Positions 16,797-26,427 of a stretch of DNA of 64,000 nucleotides are shown piece by piece. The notes beneath the pieces were generated by a model. The model was not told where the DNA came from. It saw only the letters and a list, made by a program, of their open reading frames with translations, and did no database searches. This stretch comes from Acidimicrobiia bacterium (GTDB lineage: Bacteria > Actinomycetota > Acidimicrobiia > IMCC26256 > JAMXLJ01), in assembly GCA_024281095.1 (NCBI GenBank), contig JAMXLJ010000166.1, positions 1 to 64,000 of the forward strand. The letters run 5' to 3'. Within the stretch, counting starts at the first letter, position 1. Every line of letters begins with the position of its first letter. The position numbers and the translations under genes were made by a program.

Positions 16797-18575
16797 ATGG
16801 TGGGCCGCGTGTCGTTGTTTCGAAGGTGGGTGACCGCCCGGGTCGGCGACGTTTGCGAGGGTCCGGTCGTGGAGCGCGGCGGCCCGGCTGTGTTGTGCTT
16901 GTCGCTCTCGCTCGTATTGCTGCCGTTCCTCACCTCGATAGGTGTGCTTCTCGTCTCGGTCGGCACGGCGTTCCACGCAGTGTTGGACAACGCGAAGAAC
17001 GAGCTCTTGGTCAGGGCGGTCGGCCATCATCTCGTGGTACTCGGCCCGTACTCGCGCGATGGGTGGAACCATCCGGGGCCGGCGATGTACTACCTGCTCG
17101 CTGCGCCATACCGTTTGCTGGGAAGCAATTCCGCGAGCATGTACGCCGCCGCGTCGCTCATCAATGCCGCGGCCGTTGCGGGCATGCTCGTCATCGCTCG
17201 GCGGCGTGGAGGCGTTCCTGTCCTGCTCTTCACCACGCTCGGTCTTACTGTTGTCATGCACGCGCTCGGCACGGACTTCCTTCGCGATCCCTGGAACCCG
17301 TACGTCACCGTGTTGCCGTTCGGTTTCTTTGTGTTCCTCATCTGGGAGCTCTCTGCCGGGAGCGCGTGGGCGCTGCCGCTCGCGGCGTTCGTCGGCAGCT
17401 TCGTCATACAGACGCACATCGGCTACGCACCGCTCACGATTCCACTCGCCATCGGCGGTGCAGCGTGGTTCGGATACATGGAGCGGCGTGGCACAGCGGC
17501 GCGCCACAACGTCGTGCGGCCGTGGATCATTGCGGCGGTCGTGCTCGGGCTCATGTGGCTCCCACCCGTCGTCGGCGTCTTCCTGCACACACCCGGAGAT
17601 CTTTCGCGCGCGGTGCACTACTTTCTTCGACGGAAAGCCACACACAGTCTCGCCCAGGGCTACCGGGTCGTCGCCGAACCGTTCTCGATACGGCCTGAAT
17701 GGATAGTCGGGCCTCGGGCGCCGGTCCCGTTCACTGGCGAGCCGTCTTTTCTGTACCGCGCCCCCGCGCCCTGGTTGGTGGTTCCGTTCCTGCTCGGCGT
17801 CTGGATCCTGTGGCGGCACCGGGTCAATGAGGCCACGCGTCTTGCGCTGATCGTCGGCGCGACATGTGCTCTCGGAGTCCTCTCAGTGGCGCACACCATC
17901 GGCCCGGTCTACGTGTACCGTCTGCGGTGGGTGTGGCTGCTCGGGATGATGGCCATGATCGTGGTCACCTGGGCGGCATGGACCGCCCTCGTGCGAACGG
18001 CTGCGCCACGGCGAGGTCCTGTTCTCCTCACGCCACTTGCAATCGGCGCAATCGTGTTCACCGGGATGAACATGGTGAGCGCAGTGCGCAGCACCACGCC
18101 GGAGAAAGCGTTGTCCGCGACGTTGGCGACGCTGTACCGGCCATTGCGCAAGGCGCTTCCGAACCGCAAGGCGCCCGTCGTGCTCGGAGCAACGGATTTC
18201 GAGGCTTCCACGTACGCCGGAGGTATCCGGCTCTGGTTGGAACGCGACGGCATCCCGACGCGGGTGCCCGCAAGCCCCGATGCCGCGCAGGAAGCAGGGA
18301 AGTGGGCGGTCTATCGAGGTGGTCGCGCCCGAGCCTTCGTGAGCGTTGCGTCGGGCTCCTCGTTCGACGCCCTGGTGAAGGACCCGGGGCAGCGTCTCGT
18401 TTCATACAGCGGCACACTGTCGCCGAGTCGAAGGGAGGCCATCGCGGCCGAGCTGGTGGGCCTCACGGCGCAGTACAAGGCCGGCACCCTGTCTGCTGCC
18501 GATCTCCTGGCGCGCACTGCCAAGCTGTCAAGGACGCTCGGCAACGCTGTCGGCGTGTTCGTACATGGCAGCTGA
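16797..18575 (+). CDS. Polytopic membrane protein, GT-C glycosyltransferase-like
   Basis: From ATG 16797 this is a 592-aa protein with roughly 10-11 hydrophobic helices and a soluble C-terminal part of about 170 residues. After the first helix comes a loop with YSRDGWNHPGPAMYYLLAAP, and later DFLRDPWNPYVTVLPF, short acidic or aromatic loops of the kind seen in lipid-linked-sugar GT-C transferases. The donor and acceptor are unknown. Context (UDP-sugar dehydrogenase, epimerase, GT2) places it in envelope polysaccharide assembly. ATG 16761 is an alternative start. Confidence 0.75.
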   Translation: MVGRVSLFRRWVTARVGDVCEGPVVERGGPAVLCLSLSLVLLPFLTSIGVLLVSVGTAFHAVLDNAKNELLVRAVGHHLVVLGPYSRDGWNHPGPAMYYLLAAPYRLLGSNSASMYAAASLINAAAVAGMLVIARRRGGVPVLLFTTLGLTVVMHALGTDFLRDPWNPYVTVLPFGFFVFLIWELSAGSAWALPLAAFVGSFVIQTHIGYAPLTIPLAIGGAAWFGYMERRGTAARHNVVRPWIIAAVVLGLMWLPPVVGVFLHTPGDLSRAVHYFLRRKATHSLAQGYRVVAEPFSIRPEWIVGPRAPVPFTGEPSFLYRAPAPWLVVPFLLGVWILWRHRVNEATRLALIVGATCALGVLSVAHTIGPVYVYRLRWVWLLGMMAMIVVTWAAWTALVRTAAPRRGPVLLTPLAIGAIVFTGMNMVSAVRSTTPEKALSATLATLYRPLRKALPNRKAPVVLGATDFEASTYAGGIRLWLERDGIPTRVPASPDAAQEAGKWAVYRGGRARAFVSVASGSSFDALVKDPGQRLVSYSGTLSPSRREAIAAELVGLTAQYKAGTLSAADLLARTAKLSRTLGNAVGVFVHGS

Positions 18576-18633
18576 ACGGGTTGGCCCACCGTGAAGCGGA
18601 TGCCGAGAGGCTGCCGTTGGAGGACTCGCGCTG

Positions 18634-20007
18634 CTAGAGAATCTCGCCTTCGAAGTGCTGGCCTCGCAGATAGCCCTTCGCGTCGAACACCAGACGTGAA
18701 TGGGACGCGATCTCCTCCGGTAGAAATTCAGGATGATCGACGAGAACCACGGTGAGGTCGGCCGCGGCGAGCGCGTCGTTGCTGAGATCCACGAGTGGCA
18801 ACGGGACTCTGTGCCTGAGCACTTGAGGAATGTGCGGGTCGCAGCCTTGCACGTCGGCCCCCATGGCCGCGAGCCGTTCGGCAATGGGGAGTGACGGTGA
18901 CTCGCGCCAGTCCGACGTTCCAGCCTTGTACGCAATGCCGAGAAGGATGATCCGCGTGCCCTTGACCGCTCGTCCGCGACGATTCAGAAGCGCGACGATG
19001 CGATTGACGACGTACTCCGGCATGTGCTCGTTGACTTCGTTCGCGAGCTCGACGAATCGAAAGGGATGGCCGGCGCGTCGTCGAACTCGCCACGACAGGT
19101 ACGACGGGTCGACGGGGAGGCAGTGGCCGCCTACTCCTGGGCCGGGTGTGAAGGGAAGGTATCCGAACGGCTTGGTCGACGCTGCGTCGATAGCACTCCA
19201 GATGTCGACACCAAGGTCGCCGGCGAACATGGCGAGTTCGTTCACCAATGCGATGTTGACGTGTCGGAACGTGTTCTCCAGGAGTTTCACGAGCTCCGCC
19301 TCGCCCGTCGACCCGACGGGCACGACTTTGTCGACGAGCACGCCGTAGAACGCCTCCACACACCGCAGCGACCTCTCGTCGATCCCCGACACGACCTTCG
19401 GCGTCTCTTCGAATGTCCACGTCGTGTTGCCGGGATCGATCCGCTCGGGGGAGTAGCCGAGGAAGAAATCCTCGCCGGCCCGCAGGCCAGATGCCTCGAG
19501 CAGTGGCCGCACGACCTCCTCGGTGGTACCCGGGTATGTCGTCGACTCGAGCACGACGAGCGTCCCAGGAATCAGGACCTCGGAGAGCGCCCGGGCCGCA
19601 TCCTCTACGGATGACAGGTCCGGGAGGCCCTCCTTGAGCGGTGTCGGGACGGAGATGATCGCGACGTCGAACGGGGTCGCCGCAGCAAGGTCGTTACCGG
19701 CTCGATAACCGCCTCGGAGGGCTGCTTGCAATCGCTCGTCGGAGACGTCCTCGACATATGAACGTCCTGAAGCGAGCGCGGTGAGACGAGTTTCCTCGAT
19801 CTCGTGCCCGAACACCGTGAATCCAGCCTCGGCGGCGCGCATCGCGACGATGAGGCCGACATAGCCCTGGCCAATGATGACGACGCGTGCACGTCGCTCG
19901 TCGATCCGGGCGAGGAACTCGGCCGCCGCTCCCTGACCAGCGGCTAGTCGTGTCGCCGACTCTGGCTCGGCACTGCGGTCCACCACGCGCGTCCTCGGGA
20001 CCACCAC
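18634..20007 (-). CDS. UDP-sugar 6-dehydrogenase (UDP-N-acetyl-glucosamine/mannosamine dehydrogenase type)
   Basis: This 457-aa enzyme has the N-terminal NAD site VVIIGQGYVGLIVAMRAAEAG, VISVPTP-like strand end ISVPTPLKEGLPDLS, LESTTYPGTTEEVV, the central helix with STGEAELVKLLENTFRHVN, the catalytic Cys in GGHCLPVDPSYLSW, and the C-terminal nucleotide-sugar domain (LLGIAYKAGTSDWRESPS). This pattern is the WbpA/WecC branch rather than classical UDP-glucose dehydrogenase. It would oxidise a UDP-HexNAc to the uronic acid. A roughly 40-aa N-terminal extension of low complexity precedes the fold; the true start may be internal. Confidence 0.9.
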   Translation of the reverse strand: MVVPRTRVVDRSAEPESATRLAAGQGAAAEFLARIDERRARVVIIGQGYVGLIVAMRAAEAGFTVFGHEIEETRLTALASGRSYVEDVSDERLQAALRGGYRAGNDLAAATPFDVAIISVPTPLKEGLPDLSSVEDAARALSEVLIPGTLVVLESTTYPGTTEEVVRPLLEASGLRAGEDFFLGYSPERIDPGNTTWTFEETPKVVSGIDERSLRCVEAFYGVLVDKVVPVGSTGEAELVKLLENTFRHVNIALVNELAMFAGDLGVDIWSAIDAASTKPFGYLPFTPGPGVGGHCLPVDPSYLSWRVRRRAGHPFRFVELANEVNEHMPEYVVNRIVALLNRRGRAVKGTRIILLGIAYKAGTSDWRESPSLPIAERLAAMGADVQGCDPHIPQVLRHRVPLPLVDLSNDALAAADLTVVLVDHPEFLPEEIASHSRLVFDAKGYLRGQHFEGEIL

Positions 20008-20164
20008 CGGGCTGGGTGGGTCCCCAAGTCATGCGAGACACCCTGCTGCCTCGCGGTGAGCGCGACCGTACTACCCGCCGGGTGAGTCGGATCAAGGACG
20101 GGTTGACAAAGTTCTGTCCGGGCGCCGGTCTGATGCGTAACGGATCGCGTACCATCCGTGGGGC

Positions 20165-20359
20165 ATGGGCGGATATCGCAAAGCCATCCGTTGGTCGCGA
20201 ACGGCCGCCGCCATCGCGGTGTGCGCGGCGCTCGGGATGAGCGCGGTAGGGGGATGCAGCAAGACGCTGAAGCCCGCGGCGCCGAGACCCACCTCCACCA
20301 CCAACTCGCCGACCGTCGACTATTTCAGCTATTCGACGACGACGACAGCTGTTCGGTAG
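20165..20359 (+). CDS. Small predicted lipoprotein
   Basis: This 64-aa protein has a basic n-region, a hydrophobic core and lipobox SAVGGC with Cys at residue 31, followed by only about 34 residues rich in Thr, Ser and Pro. TACCAT at 20150-20155 ends 9 nt before the ATG and may be its -10 box. It overlaps the 3' end of the convergent epimerase gene by 35 bases. No family was recognised. The clear signal peptide and promoter argue that it is real despite its size. Confidence 0.55.
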   Translation: MGGYRKAIRWSRTAAAIAVCAALGMSAVGGCSKTLKPAAPRPTSTTNSPTVDYFSYSTTTTAVR

Positions 20360-21272
20360 TCAGCCAGGTCACATAGCGACGCAAGCCGTCGACGAGCGAG
20401 ACCTGAGGCGCCCATCCGAGGATGGCCTCGGCGCGGCGCGGATCGGCGCAGCTCGACCGTATGTCGCCGAGCCGCGGGTCGGCGAAGATCGGATCGGGGT
20501 CGACGCCCAGAACGTGCCCGAGCGTGCCGAGAAGCTCGAGCACTGTGTGAGGCCGCCCGGGGGCGGTGTTCACGATCGATCCGCTCACCGTCGACGGGGC
20601 GTCGGCGGCGCTGAGGTTCGCAGCGATCACATCAGAGACATAGGTGAAGTCGCGACTCTGCGTCCCGTCTCCGTACACGGTAGGCCGCACGCCGGCGGCG
20701 AGGGCCGAGGCGAAGCAGGGTATGACCGCCGCGTAGGCGGCGTCGGGGCGCTGCCGTGGCCCGAAGACGTTGAAGTAACGGAGGACGATCGTCTCCAGGT
20801 CGAACAGATCGCCGAACACGGTGCAATACCGTTCGGCGGCGAGCTTGCTGACGGCGTACGGGGACCGCGGGTCGAGGGGTGTGCTCTCCGGCGTCGGTAC
20901 CGCCGCGGCGGCGCCGTACACACTGCTGGACGAGGCGAACACGACACGGCGGACACCGGCGTCTCGCGAATGGACCAAGACGTTCAACGTGCCCTCGACA
21001 TTGACACGATTCGTGCCGACGGGGTCGGCGATCGAGCGGCCGACTGCGCCCAGCGCGGCGAGGTGGAACACGACCTCGGCGCCGCGCACGGCCTCGGCGA
21101 CGCGTCTCGGGTCGGTCACGGAGCCGGGCAAAAGCCGGCTCGCAGCATTGAGGTTCTGTCTCCGTCCCGTGGACAAGTCGTCGAGGACGACGACGTCATC
21201 GCCTCGTTCGACGAGGGCGTCGACGAGGTGCGAACCGATGAAACCCGCGCCACCGGTGACCGCTGCTCTCAT
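20325..21272 (-). CDS. NAD-dependent UDP-sugar 4-epimerase (GalE/WbpP-like SDR)
   Basis: This 315-aa extended SDR has TGGAGFIGSHLVDALV at the N-terminus, VVVLDDLSTGRRQNL, VVFHLAALG, the active-site Ser in VVFASSSSVYG and the YxxxK motif in SPYAVSKLAAE. RYFNVFGPRQRPDAAYAAV and YGDGTQSRDFTYVSDV are substrate-domain signatures of UDP-GlcNAc/GlcNAcA epimerases. A very strong ribosome-binding site (AGGAGGGGGAGG) precedes the ATG. With the adjacent dehydrogenase it would supply a UDP-GalNAcA- or related uronic-acid-type precursor; the exact sugar is inference. Confidence 0.9.
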   Translation of the reverse strand: MRAAVTGGAGFIGSHLVDALVERGDDVVVLDDLSTGRRQNLNAASRLLPGSVTDPRRVAEAVRGAEVVFHLAALGAVGRSIADPVGTNRVNVEGTLNVLVHSRDAGVRRVVFASSSSVYGAAAAVPTPESTPLDPRSPYAVSKLAAERYCTVFGDLFDLETIVLRYFNVFGPRQRPDAAYAAVIPCFASALAAGVRPTVYGDGTQSRDFTYVSDVIAANLSAADAPSTVSGSIVNTAPGRPHTVLELLGTLGHVLGVDPDPIFADPRLGDIRSSCADPRRAEAILGWAPQVSLVDGLRRYVTWLTTEQLSSSSNS

Positions 21273-21325
21273 GTCCTCCCCCTCCTATCGCGCTGCGCTC
21301 GTTGCGGGTTGCTCACGTGCGCTTC

Positions 21326-21331
21326 TACCAT
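21326..21331 (+). promoter_or_regulatory. -10 box of the small membrane protein gene, leaderless-type
   Basis: TACCAT ends 7 nt before GTG 21339, the same spacing as the ruvC and apt boxes. Confidence 0.45.
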
Positions 21332-21338
21332 TCCGCAC

Positions 21339-21614
21339 GTGATGAACGTCGTGCACTACATCGCAGCTGTGCAATCGGTTTCGACGAAGTCCGGCGCCCG
21401 ACATCTCGCCCTGTTCGCTGGGTTGATCGGTGGGCTCGGCGCATTGTCGATCATGCTGGGCGGAGGCTTCGGTCTCAAGTGGATCCCCGGCGGGGGTGAC
21501 GACGGCCGGGCCGAGCGCATCGCGTACATCGTTGGAGGCTTACTGATCGGAGTCGGCTTCCTGTGCCTGATCATCGCCATTCACAACGGCTTCGGATCGG
21601 TCACTGTGCGCTGA
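21339..21614 (+). CDS. Small membrane protein with two hydrophobic segments
   Basis: This 91-aa protein has two hydrophobic stretches (LALFAGLIGGLGALSIMLGG and IAYIVGGLLIGVGFLCLIIA) joined by a short charged loop, so a helical hairpin is predicted. No family was recognised. GTG 21339 fits the -10 box TACCAT; ATG 21342 is the next codon. It lies between the epimerase gene and the truncated beta-helix gene and may be unrelated to either. Confidence 0.55.
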   Translation: MMNVVHYIAAVQSVSTKSGARHLALFAGLIGGLGALSIMLGGGFGLKWIPGGGDDGRAERIAYIVGGLLIGVGFLCLIIAIHNGFGSVTVR

Positions 21615-21629
21615 GTCACCCCAGCGGCG

Positions 21630-22475
21630 TCAGCATCTTCCGCCCGAGCTGGGTTCGGGGGCGAGCGGCAAGTAGGCGAGATTACGCGACCAGCAGACGC
21701 CGGTGTCGAGGCCGTCCAGGTACGACACCGAACCGGCGCCGCCGGTCCAGACGTTGTCCGTGACGACCGCTCCATGGGTGTTCCCGAGGTTGACCCCCGT
21801 GATGTTGCGTCCCCAGGTCATCGAGACCTGGTTGTCCGTCACCATGACGTTCGTGGCGTTCTGGATGAAGAACGCCCCGCCGCCGGTCTGGTCCACGCCT
21901 GTCAGATCGATGGGACCGCTGACGCGGTTGCCGCTGATCGTGAAGTTCTTCAACGTGCCCGGCACGGCAGCCTGAACCTTCATCGGCTTGTTCACGAGCA
22001 CGTTGTTCAGGATGCGGAAGTCGCTCATGGCGACGGCGGCCCCGCCGATGTTGAAGAAGAACAGCCGCCCTGACGAGATGGTGTTGTTGCTGATCGTCAA
22101 GTTGCTCACCGCGCCAGTGTCAGGCGGTTCGAGATCGATCGTCGCGTGAGCGATGTCGCTGATGGAATTGTGATCGAACGTGATGTTGCTGCCCCCGGCG
22201 ACATCCCAACCTTGACGGCCGCTGCGGGCGAAAACTGAGCTGTCTACAACGACATCGTGGGTAAACGGACCGACATAGACCATGTCGCCGCAGACATCGG
22301 AGACGTGCACGTTGGTGACGTGGAAGCCGTTGGTCTGACCCACCACGATGCCGTGCTGAGCCTCGAGGTCGTAACCGAGCTGATCGAGCCCGAGATTCAA
22401 CGCACCCCGAATCGTCATGTCCTGCAGGGTGATATTGCTGCCACGCACGAAGAAGAACTGCGCTCGATTACGAGC
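21630..22475 (-). pseudogene. 5'-truncated right-handed beta-helix protein gene
   Basis: The frame from just after TGA 22476-22478 reads NRAQFFFVRGSNITLQDMTI and continues as a clean parallel beta-helix to the stop at 21630. Repeats include HDVVVDSSVFARSGRQGWDV, NITFDHNSISD and IDLEPPDTG, close to the other two beta-helix genes of the window. Those relatives have a signal peptide and roughly 100 more residues before the equivalent position; here nothing recognisable lies upstream in any frame. The only in-frame start codon near the break is GTG 22448, which would give a 272-aa protein without signal peptide. It is therefore probably a 5'-deleted remnant, although the rest of the frame is intact. 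Confidence 0.65.
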
Positions 22476-22647
22476 TCAGGACCACCGCGCTCGTCGCGGC
22501 GGCGATGTGTCTGCGGCGCCGAGGCCCCAGTTGTGTGATGCGCACCGATGACCCCTCGATCGGCGTGATCTGCCGGGCCTGGTCTCGGGCCGTCGGCCAC
22601 GCTGCGCGCGTATCGGCACGTCACCGCTCGCGCATTGAGTGCGGGGG

Positions 22648-23568
22648 TCATCGGGATCGAGTCCCGAACGCGACGATGTCATCGAGATGGTGTGAATGCC
22701 GCGCGAAGAGGTGTCTGATCCTGCCGAGACGCCCGCCCAAGACGACGATCCAGCGGGCCCGGCCGGCGTTCGTCCTGAGTGATGGCAGATGGCGGAGCAG
22801 CCAGAGCCACCGTTTCCATTCTCGATCGGGGCGCACGGTGTATCCCGCGGCACGCACCGTTTCGACGAGCTTGGAGTGGACGCGGCCGGACGAGTACGCC
22901 TGCCGCCACATCGCCGGTATGGAATCTCGGAGCCGGTAGTGGATCAACGCATTCTCGACGTAGTGAACGTTGACGCCCGAACGCCACAGGCGAAACGACC
23001 ACTCGATGTCCTCTGCGGGAACGAACCGCTGATCGAACCCGCCGTAGCGCTCGACCACCTCCCGCCGGACCCCCATGTTCCCTCCGTTCGCGAACTGGAA
23101 GAGGCCGCCGAACGTGAAGATGCTGTGCTCTACACCGCCCCGGGAGGACACCAACCAGTCGGGGTTGAGGCGATGAACGTCGAGGCGTCCACTGACGAGC
23201 GCATGGTCGTGAAGTGCATTGCCGATCGCCCGTAGCCAGCCCGGGGCCACCACGTCGTCCGCGTCGCAGATCGCGATCGCCGATCCCCGAGCTTCTGTCA
23301 TGCCGATATTTCGGCAGTAGGCGACACCCACGTCGTCTCGTGCATCGACAAGGCGTACCCGCCCGTCGCGTGCGACGTACTTCTCGACGACGGTTCGCGT
23401 CGCGTCCGACGATCCATTGTCGACCACGACGATCTCAAAGGTCCGATCCCAGTCCTGCGAGAGGAGCGCGTCCAGCTGTTCGGAGATCGTCGATGCGGCG
23501 TTGCGAGCGGGAACGATCACACTGAGCTCTACCGTGGCGGGCCGTCCTTGGGCACGCCTGCTCGACAT
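22648..23568 (-). CDS. Family 2 glycosyltransferase
   Basis: This 306-aa GT-A protein has LSVIVPARNAASTISEQLDA, FEIVVVDNGSSDATRTVVE, the metal-binding ICDADDVVAPGWL and the acceptor-side motif FVPAEDIEWSFRLWRSG (the ED of the catalytic region). ATG 23568 overlaps the methyltransferase stop (ATGA), so the pair is co-translated. It is a paralogue of the GT2 at 33322-34179: both share the order RLNPxWLVxxRG, a GGN-MGVRR-type stretch and a C-terminal basic region. It adds a sugar to a lipid-linked glycan on the cytoplasmic side; the specificity is unknown. Confidence 0.9.
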   Translation of the reverse strand: MSSRRAQGRPATVELSVIVPARNAASTISEQLDALLSQDWDRTFEIVVVDNGSSDATRTVVEKYVARDGRVRLVDARDDVGVAYCRNIGMTEARGSAIAICDADDVVAPGWLRAIGNALHDHALVSGRLDVHRLNPDWLVSSRGGVEHSIFTFGGLFQFANGGNMGVRREVVERYGGFDQRFVPAEDIEWSFRLWRSGVNVHYVENALIHYRLRDSIPAMWRQAYSSGRVHSKLVETVRAAGYTVRPDREWKRWLWLLRHLPSLRTNAGRARWIVVLGGRLGRIRHLFARHSHHLDDIVAFGTRSR

Positions 23569-24404
23569 CACACGGGCCCGTCCGCTTTGCGAAGCACGTA
23601 GAACGCTGTACCACCGAGGAACCTGCGCGATCGCGTGAGCGCGACCGCGAAGAGCTCGAATGGGTTGACGTAGAGCTCTTGGGCGTCGCGAGTCGCGGCT
23701 TGGTTGCCGGCGCCTCGGCCTGCGCGCCGTGTCGCGCGGGTGAAGAGACGCTGGGCGAGCCGCTCGCTCGCGACCCGAAGGTCGCGCCGGAACGTCCGCA
23801 CGGCGATGGTCCGGTACTCCTCGAGGACGAAGCCGGTCCGCCCGGCGAGCTCGGCGATCCCCGAAGGGAACGCGTAGAACACGTGGTCCGCGTTCTCCCA
23901 AGTCACGCCGAGCTGACCGGCGCGGACCCGATGAGGAGCGTACGGGTTCGGTGTCGTGAGCACGAGAACGCCGTGAGGCGAGAGCGCCTGGTGGGCGAAG
24001 TCGAAGAGCGCCTGGGGGTTGCCGAGGTGCTCGATCACCTCACCGGCGACGACGACGTCGAACGGAGCAAGATCCGCGACCGGACCGAGCCCCTTGCATA
24101 TGTCGTGAACGACGGCCTGGTATCCGGCGGCCGTCATCGCGGCGACACCGTCTTCTGCAAGATCTACGCCGATGCAGAACGAGGCCGCGTCCGCGACTTG
24201 GCGATGCAGCCACGTTGACCGTTCGGACGTCTCGAAGCAATGGTCGACGCACCCGATATCGACGACGCGTCGCTCGCGGCAGAGATCGGCGATGCGTCGT
24301 GCGCGGTTCGTGTCGTGATCGCGCGTCGCGTTTTCCAGGACGGCCCGCCGGCGCGCGAGTGCTTCTTCGGAGTTCGGATCGTCGGCGATGGCTCTCCAGG
24401 ACAC
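23568..24404 (-). CDS. Class I SAM-dependent methyltransferase
   Basis: This 278-aa protein has the SAM-binding motif RVVDIGCVDHCFE (about residue 50), CIGVDLAEDGVAAM, VVVAGEVIEHLGNP and GVLVLTTPNPYAPH, the Methyltransf_11/23-like order. The C-terminal region (LELYVNPFELFAV-like) is not assigned. Within the locus it most likely methylates a sugar or other glycan component; this is inferred from location only. It is co-translated with the downstream GT2. Confidence 0.85.
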   Translation of the reverse strand: MSWRAIADDPNSEEALARRRAVLENATRDHDTNRARRIADLCRERRVVDIGCVDHCFETSERSTWLHRQVADAASFCIGVDLAEDGVAAMTAAGYQAVVHDICKGLGPVADLAPFDVVVAGEVIEHLGNPQALFDFAHQALSPHGVLVLTTPNPYAPHRVRAGQLGVTWENADHVFYAFPSGIAELAGRTGFVLEEYRTIAVRTFRRDLRVASERLAQRLFTRATRRAGRGAGNQAATRDAQELYVNPFELFAVALTRSRRFLGGTAFYVLRKADGPV

Positions 24405-24501
24405 GGATCAGTGAGGTTCGGGGCGGCTGTTGCCACGCGCTCGCGCGTCGACCGAGTACCCGGGCCGGCACGACGACCCGCCGTCGGGGCGACAGAGCGG
24501 T

Positions 24502-26427
24502 TCAGCCATTACTTCGCGGACGACGGTGATCCGCTCGTGTCGAGTCACTCGTGAGGTCGAGCAGATCCTCGGGTCTCGCGCGCTCCTCCGCGACCAGGTC
24601 TACGAAATCCTGCCGAGACGCTTGCGACGCGCGGGCGGCGGCCTTCGCCCTCGCGGCGCTTCGCTTGGCGCGCCTGCGTGACCGCCGCTTGAAACGTCCG
24701 TGCCTTCTTGACTGCTCCGTGCCGCCGTAATAGCCGTCGTAGCCGTAGAACCCCTCCGGCGCGGAGTGTTCGACGCCGACGAGCACCGCTCCGACAACCG
24801 GTGCCTCGATTCGCCGGAGCAGACCCGCGCCTCGGACGGCGCTGTCGCGGGCGGTGCGGCCGGCCCGAACCAGAAGCACCGTGGCGTCGGTCGCGCTCGC
24901 GAGCTCCGCGGAATCGTTCGCAACAAGGAGTGGCGGCGAGTCGAGGATCACGACGTCGGCGAGATGAACAGCAGCGTTCGCCGCTGCCTTGACGACGCTC
25001 ACGGCCCGGGCTGGAGCGGTCCCCCGCGCACTGGCCGCCATCCGGACACCCGGGATGCCCGTGTCCTGCAGCACCGCGGACAGGTCGGATGGCGTCAGGT
25101 CCGGTCCGAGATCACCAAGGTTCGGACTGGACCGGGCGCCGAAGTACCTGTGCAACGTGGGCCGCCGCGCATCGGCGTCGAGCACGATCACCGTTGCACC
25201 GGTCTCGGCGAAGGCTGCCGCGAGGTTCACGGTCGAAAGCGACTTTCCCTCACCAGCGCCGGGCGACGTGACCAGCAGCGTACGGAGCGGTCGAAGACCG
25301 GCCGGCGAACCCCCATTTCGAGTTGCTTCGGCATTCACCGGGTGGCGCGGCCACATCGCGAGAATCGAAGTCCGCAGGGTGCGGTACGCCTCGGCGAGGA
25401 GCGACGATGGCTCCTCGGCAGCGATGACGCGATAGCGCTCGTCCCTCGAGATCGGAACGGCTGATATCTCCGCGACGACGGGCATCAGCGCGGCGCCCTC
25501 GGCGGAGCGGATGTCACGGACCCTCGGCCGCAGGACCTCGAGGAGCAGGAGCAACGCGATGCCGGCCCCAAGGCCGATTGCGGCGCCCACGAGGAGCCGT
25601 GGCCACCCGGCCTTCACGACGGCCTGCTTGGGAAGCGCGCCGAAGGCCACGGTTGCAGTCGAACCCCTGGCCACACTGAGGCTGATGAGCGGCGAGTTGC
25701 TTTCCGGTGACTGTGTGAGCTGCAGGAGGCCGCGGTCCACATCGACGAGCCGAAGCGACGCCTGCCGGATCGCGGTCCGGAAGGAGTCGGCGGAATGCCC
25801 TTGGGCGATCGCGACGAAGAGCCGAGTTCGAAGATCCTCGAGTTGCTGCAACACGGCCTGATGTTGCGATTGCAGCGCGTTGAGCCGCGCACCGTAAGAA
25901 GCCGCTGACTGGCCGAAGACGACTGGAACCGGCGGATTGAGATAGATGATTAGCTCGGCAGCGAGCGCGTTCGCGGTCGCCGCGGCGAGCGTCGGGGACG
26001 GCGCCGTCGCCGCGATCGTGAGGGAACCAGTGATCTGGTTCGGCGTCACGACGACGCTCGCGGGCCTGATCGAGACCCCACGCGCGAAACCGGTGTTGTT
26101 CGGGTTCGGAGGCCCCAGGCGAGCGTCGAATGGCGGTTCGAAGGGGGTCTGGGGGCCCAGGTCGAGCGTTTCCGAGGTGTTCGCCGGGACCGCTCCGGAC
26201 GAAGCGATGATCGCGAGCCGGTCGTAGTTGATGGAGGGGCTGACGTTCGTGCCGATCGGCTTCGAGACGACGACATGTGTCGCGGTGTACGAGGTCAAGG
26301 GGGCCAGATCGACCGGCTTCGGTGCCGCCGGCTCGGTCGCCAAGGCGACGAGCAGCCCGACGAGCGCGGCGACCGGCAGTACCCACCAGCGTTGGCGCAG
26401 GAGGCGCAGGTATTCCACCGGTCTCAT
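24502..26427 (-). CDS. Bacterial tyrosine kinase with Wzz-like domain (polysaccharide co-polymerase/autokinase)
   Basis: This 641-aa protein has an N-terminal transmembrane helix, a Wzz-like extracytoplasmic domain with a coiled region, and a second helix near residue 280 (LLVGAAIGLGAGIALLLLLE). The cytosolic BY-kinase carries Walker A TSPGAGEGKS (about residue 390), Walker A' VIVLDADARRPT and Walker B ADVVILDSPPLLV. A Tyr cluster FYGYDGYYGG lies around residues 560-570, followed by a long Arg/Ala-rich tail. Such one-piece kinases set chain length and control export through autophosphorylation of the cluster. Here the cluster is internal rather than at the extreme end. Confidence 0.93.
   Translation of the reverse strand: MRPVEYLRLLRQRWWVLPVAALVGLLVALATEPAAPKPVDLAPLTSYTATHVVVSKPIGTNVSPSINYDRLAIIASSGAVPANTSETLDLGPQTPFEPPFDARLGPPNPNNTGFARGVSIRPASVVVTPNQITGSLTIAATAPSPTLAAATANALAAELIIYLNPPVPVVFGQSAASYGARLNALQSQHQAVLQQLEDLRTRLFVAIAQGHSADSFRTAIRQASLRLVDVDRGLLQLTQSPESNSPLISLSVARGSTATVAFGALPKQAVVKAGWPRLLVGAAIGLGAGIALLLLLEVLRPRVRDIRSAEGAALMPVVAEISAVPISRDERYRVIAAEEPSSLLAEAYRTLRTSILAMWPRHPVNAEATRNGGSPAGLRPLRTLLVTSPGAGEGKSLSTVNLAAAFAETGATVIVLDADARRPTLHRYFGARSSPNLGDLGPDLTPSDLSAVLQDTGIPGVRMAASARGTAPARAVSVVKAAANAAVHLADVVILDSPPLLVANDSAELASATDATVLLVRAGRTARDSAVRGAGLLRRIEAPVVGAVLVGVEHSAPEGFYGYDGYYGGTEQSRRHGRFKRRSRRRAKRSAARAKAAARASQASRQDFVDLVAEERARPEDLLDLTSDSTRADHRRPRSNG

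Noticed and set aside
22476-22478. Second in-frame TGA before beta-helix sequence as another selenocysteine site
   Set aside because: The codon is not in a place where relatives have Cys, upstream residues in that frame do not look like beta-helix, and no SECIS-like hairpin was apparent; truncation explains it better.
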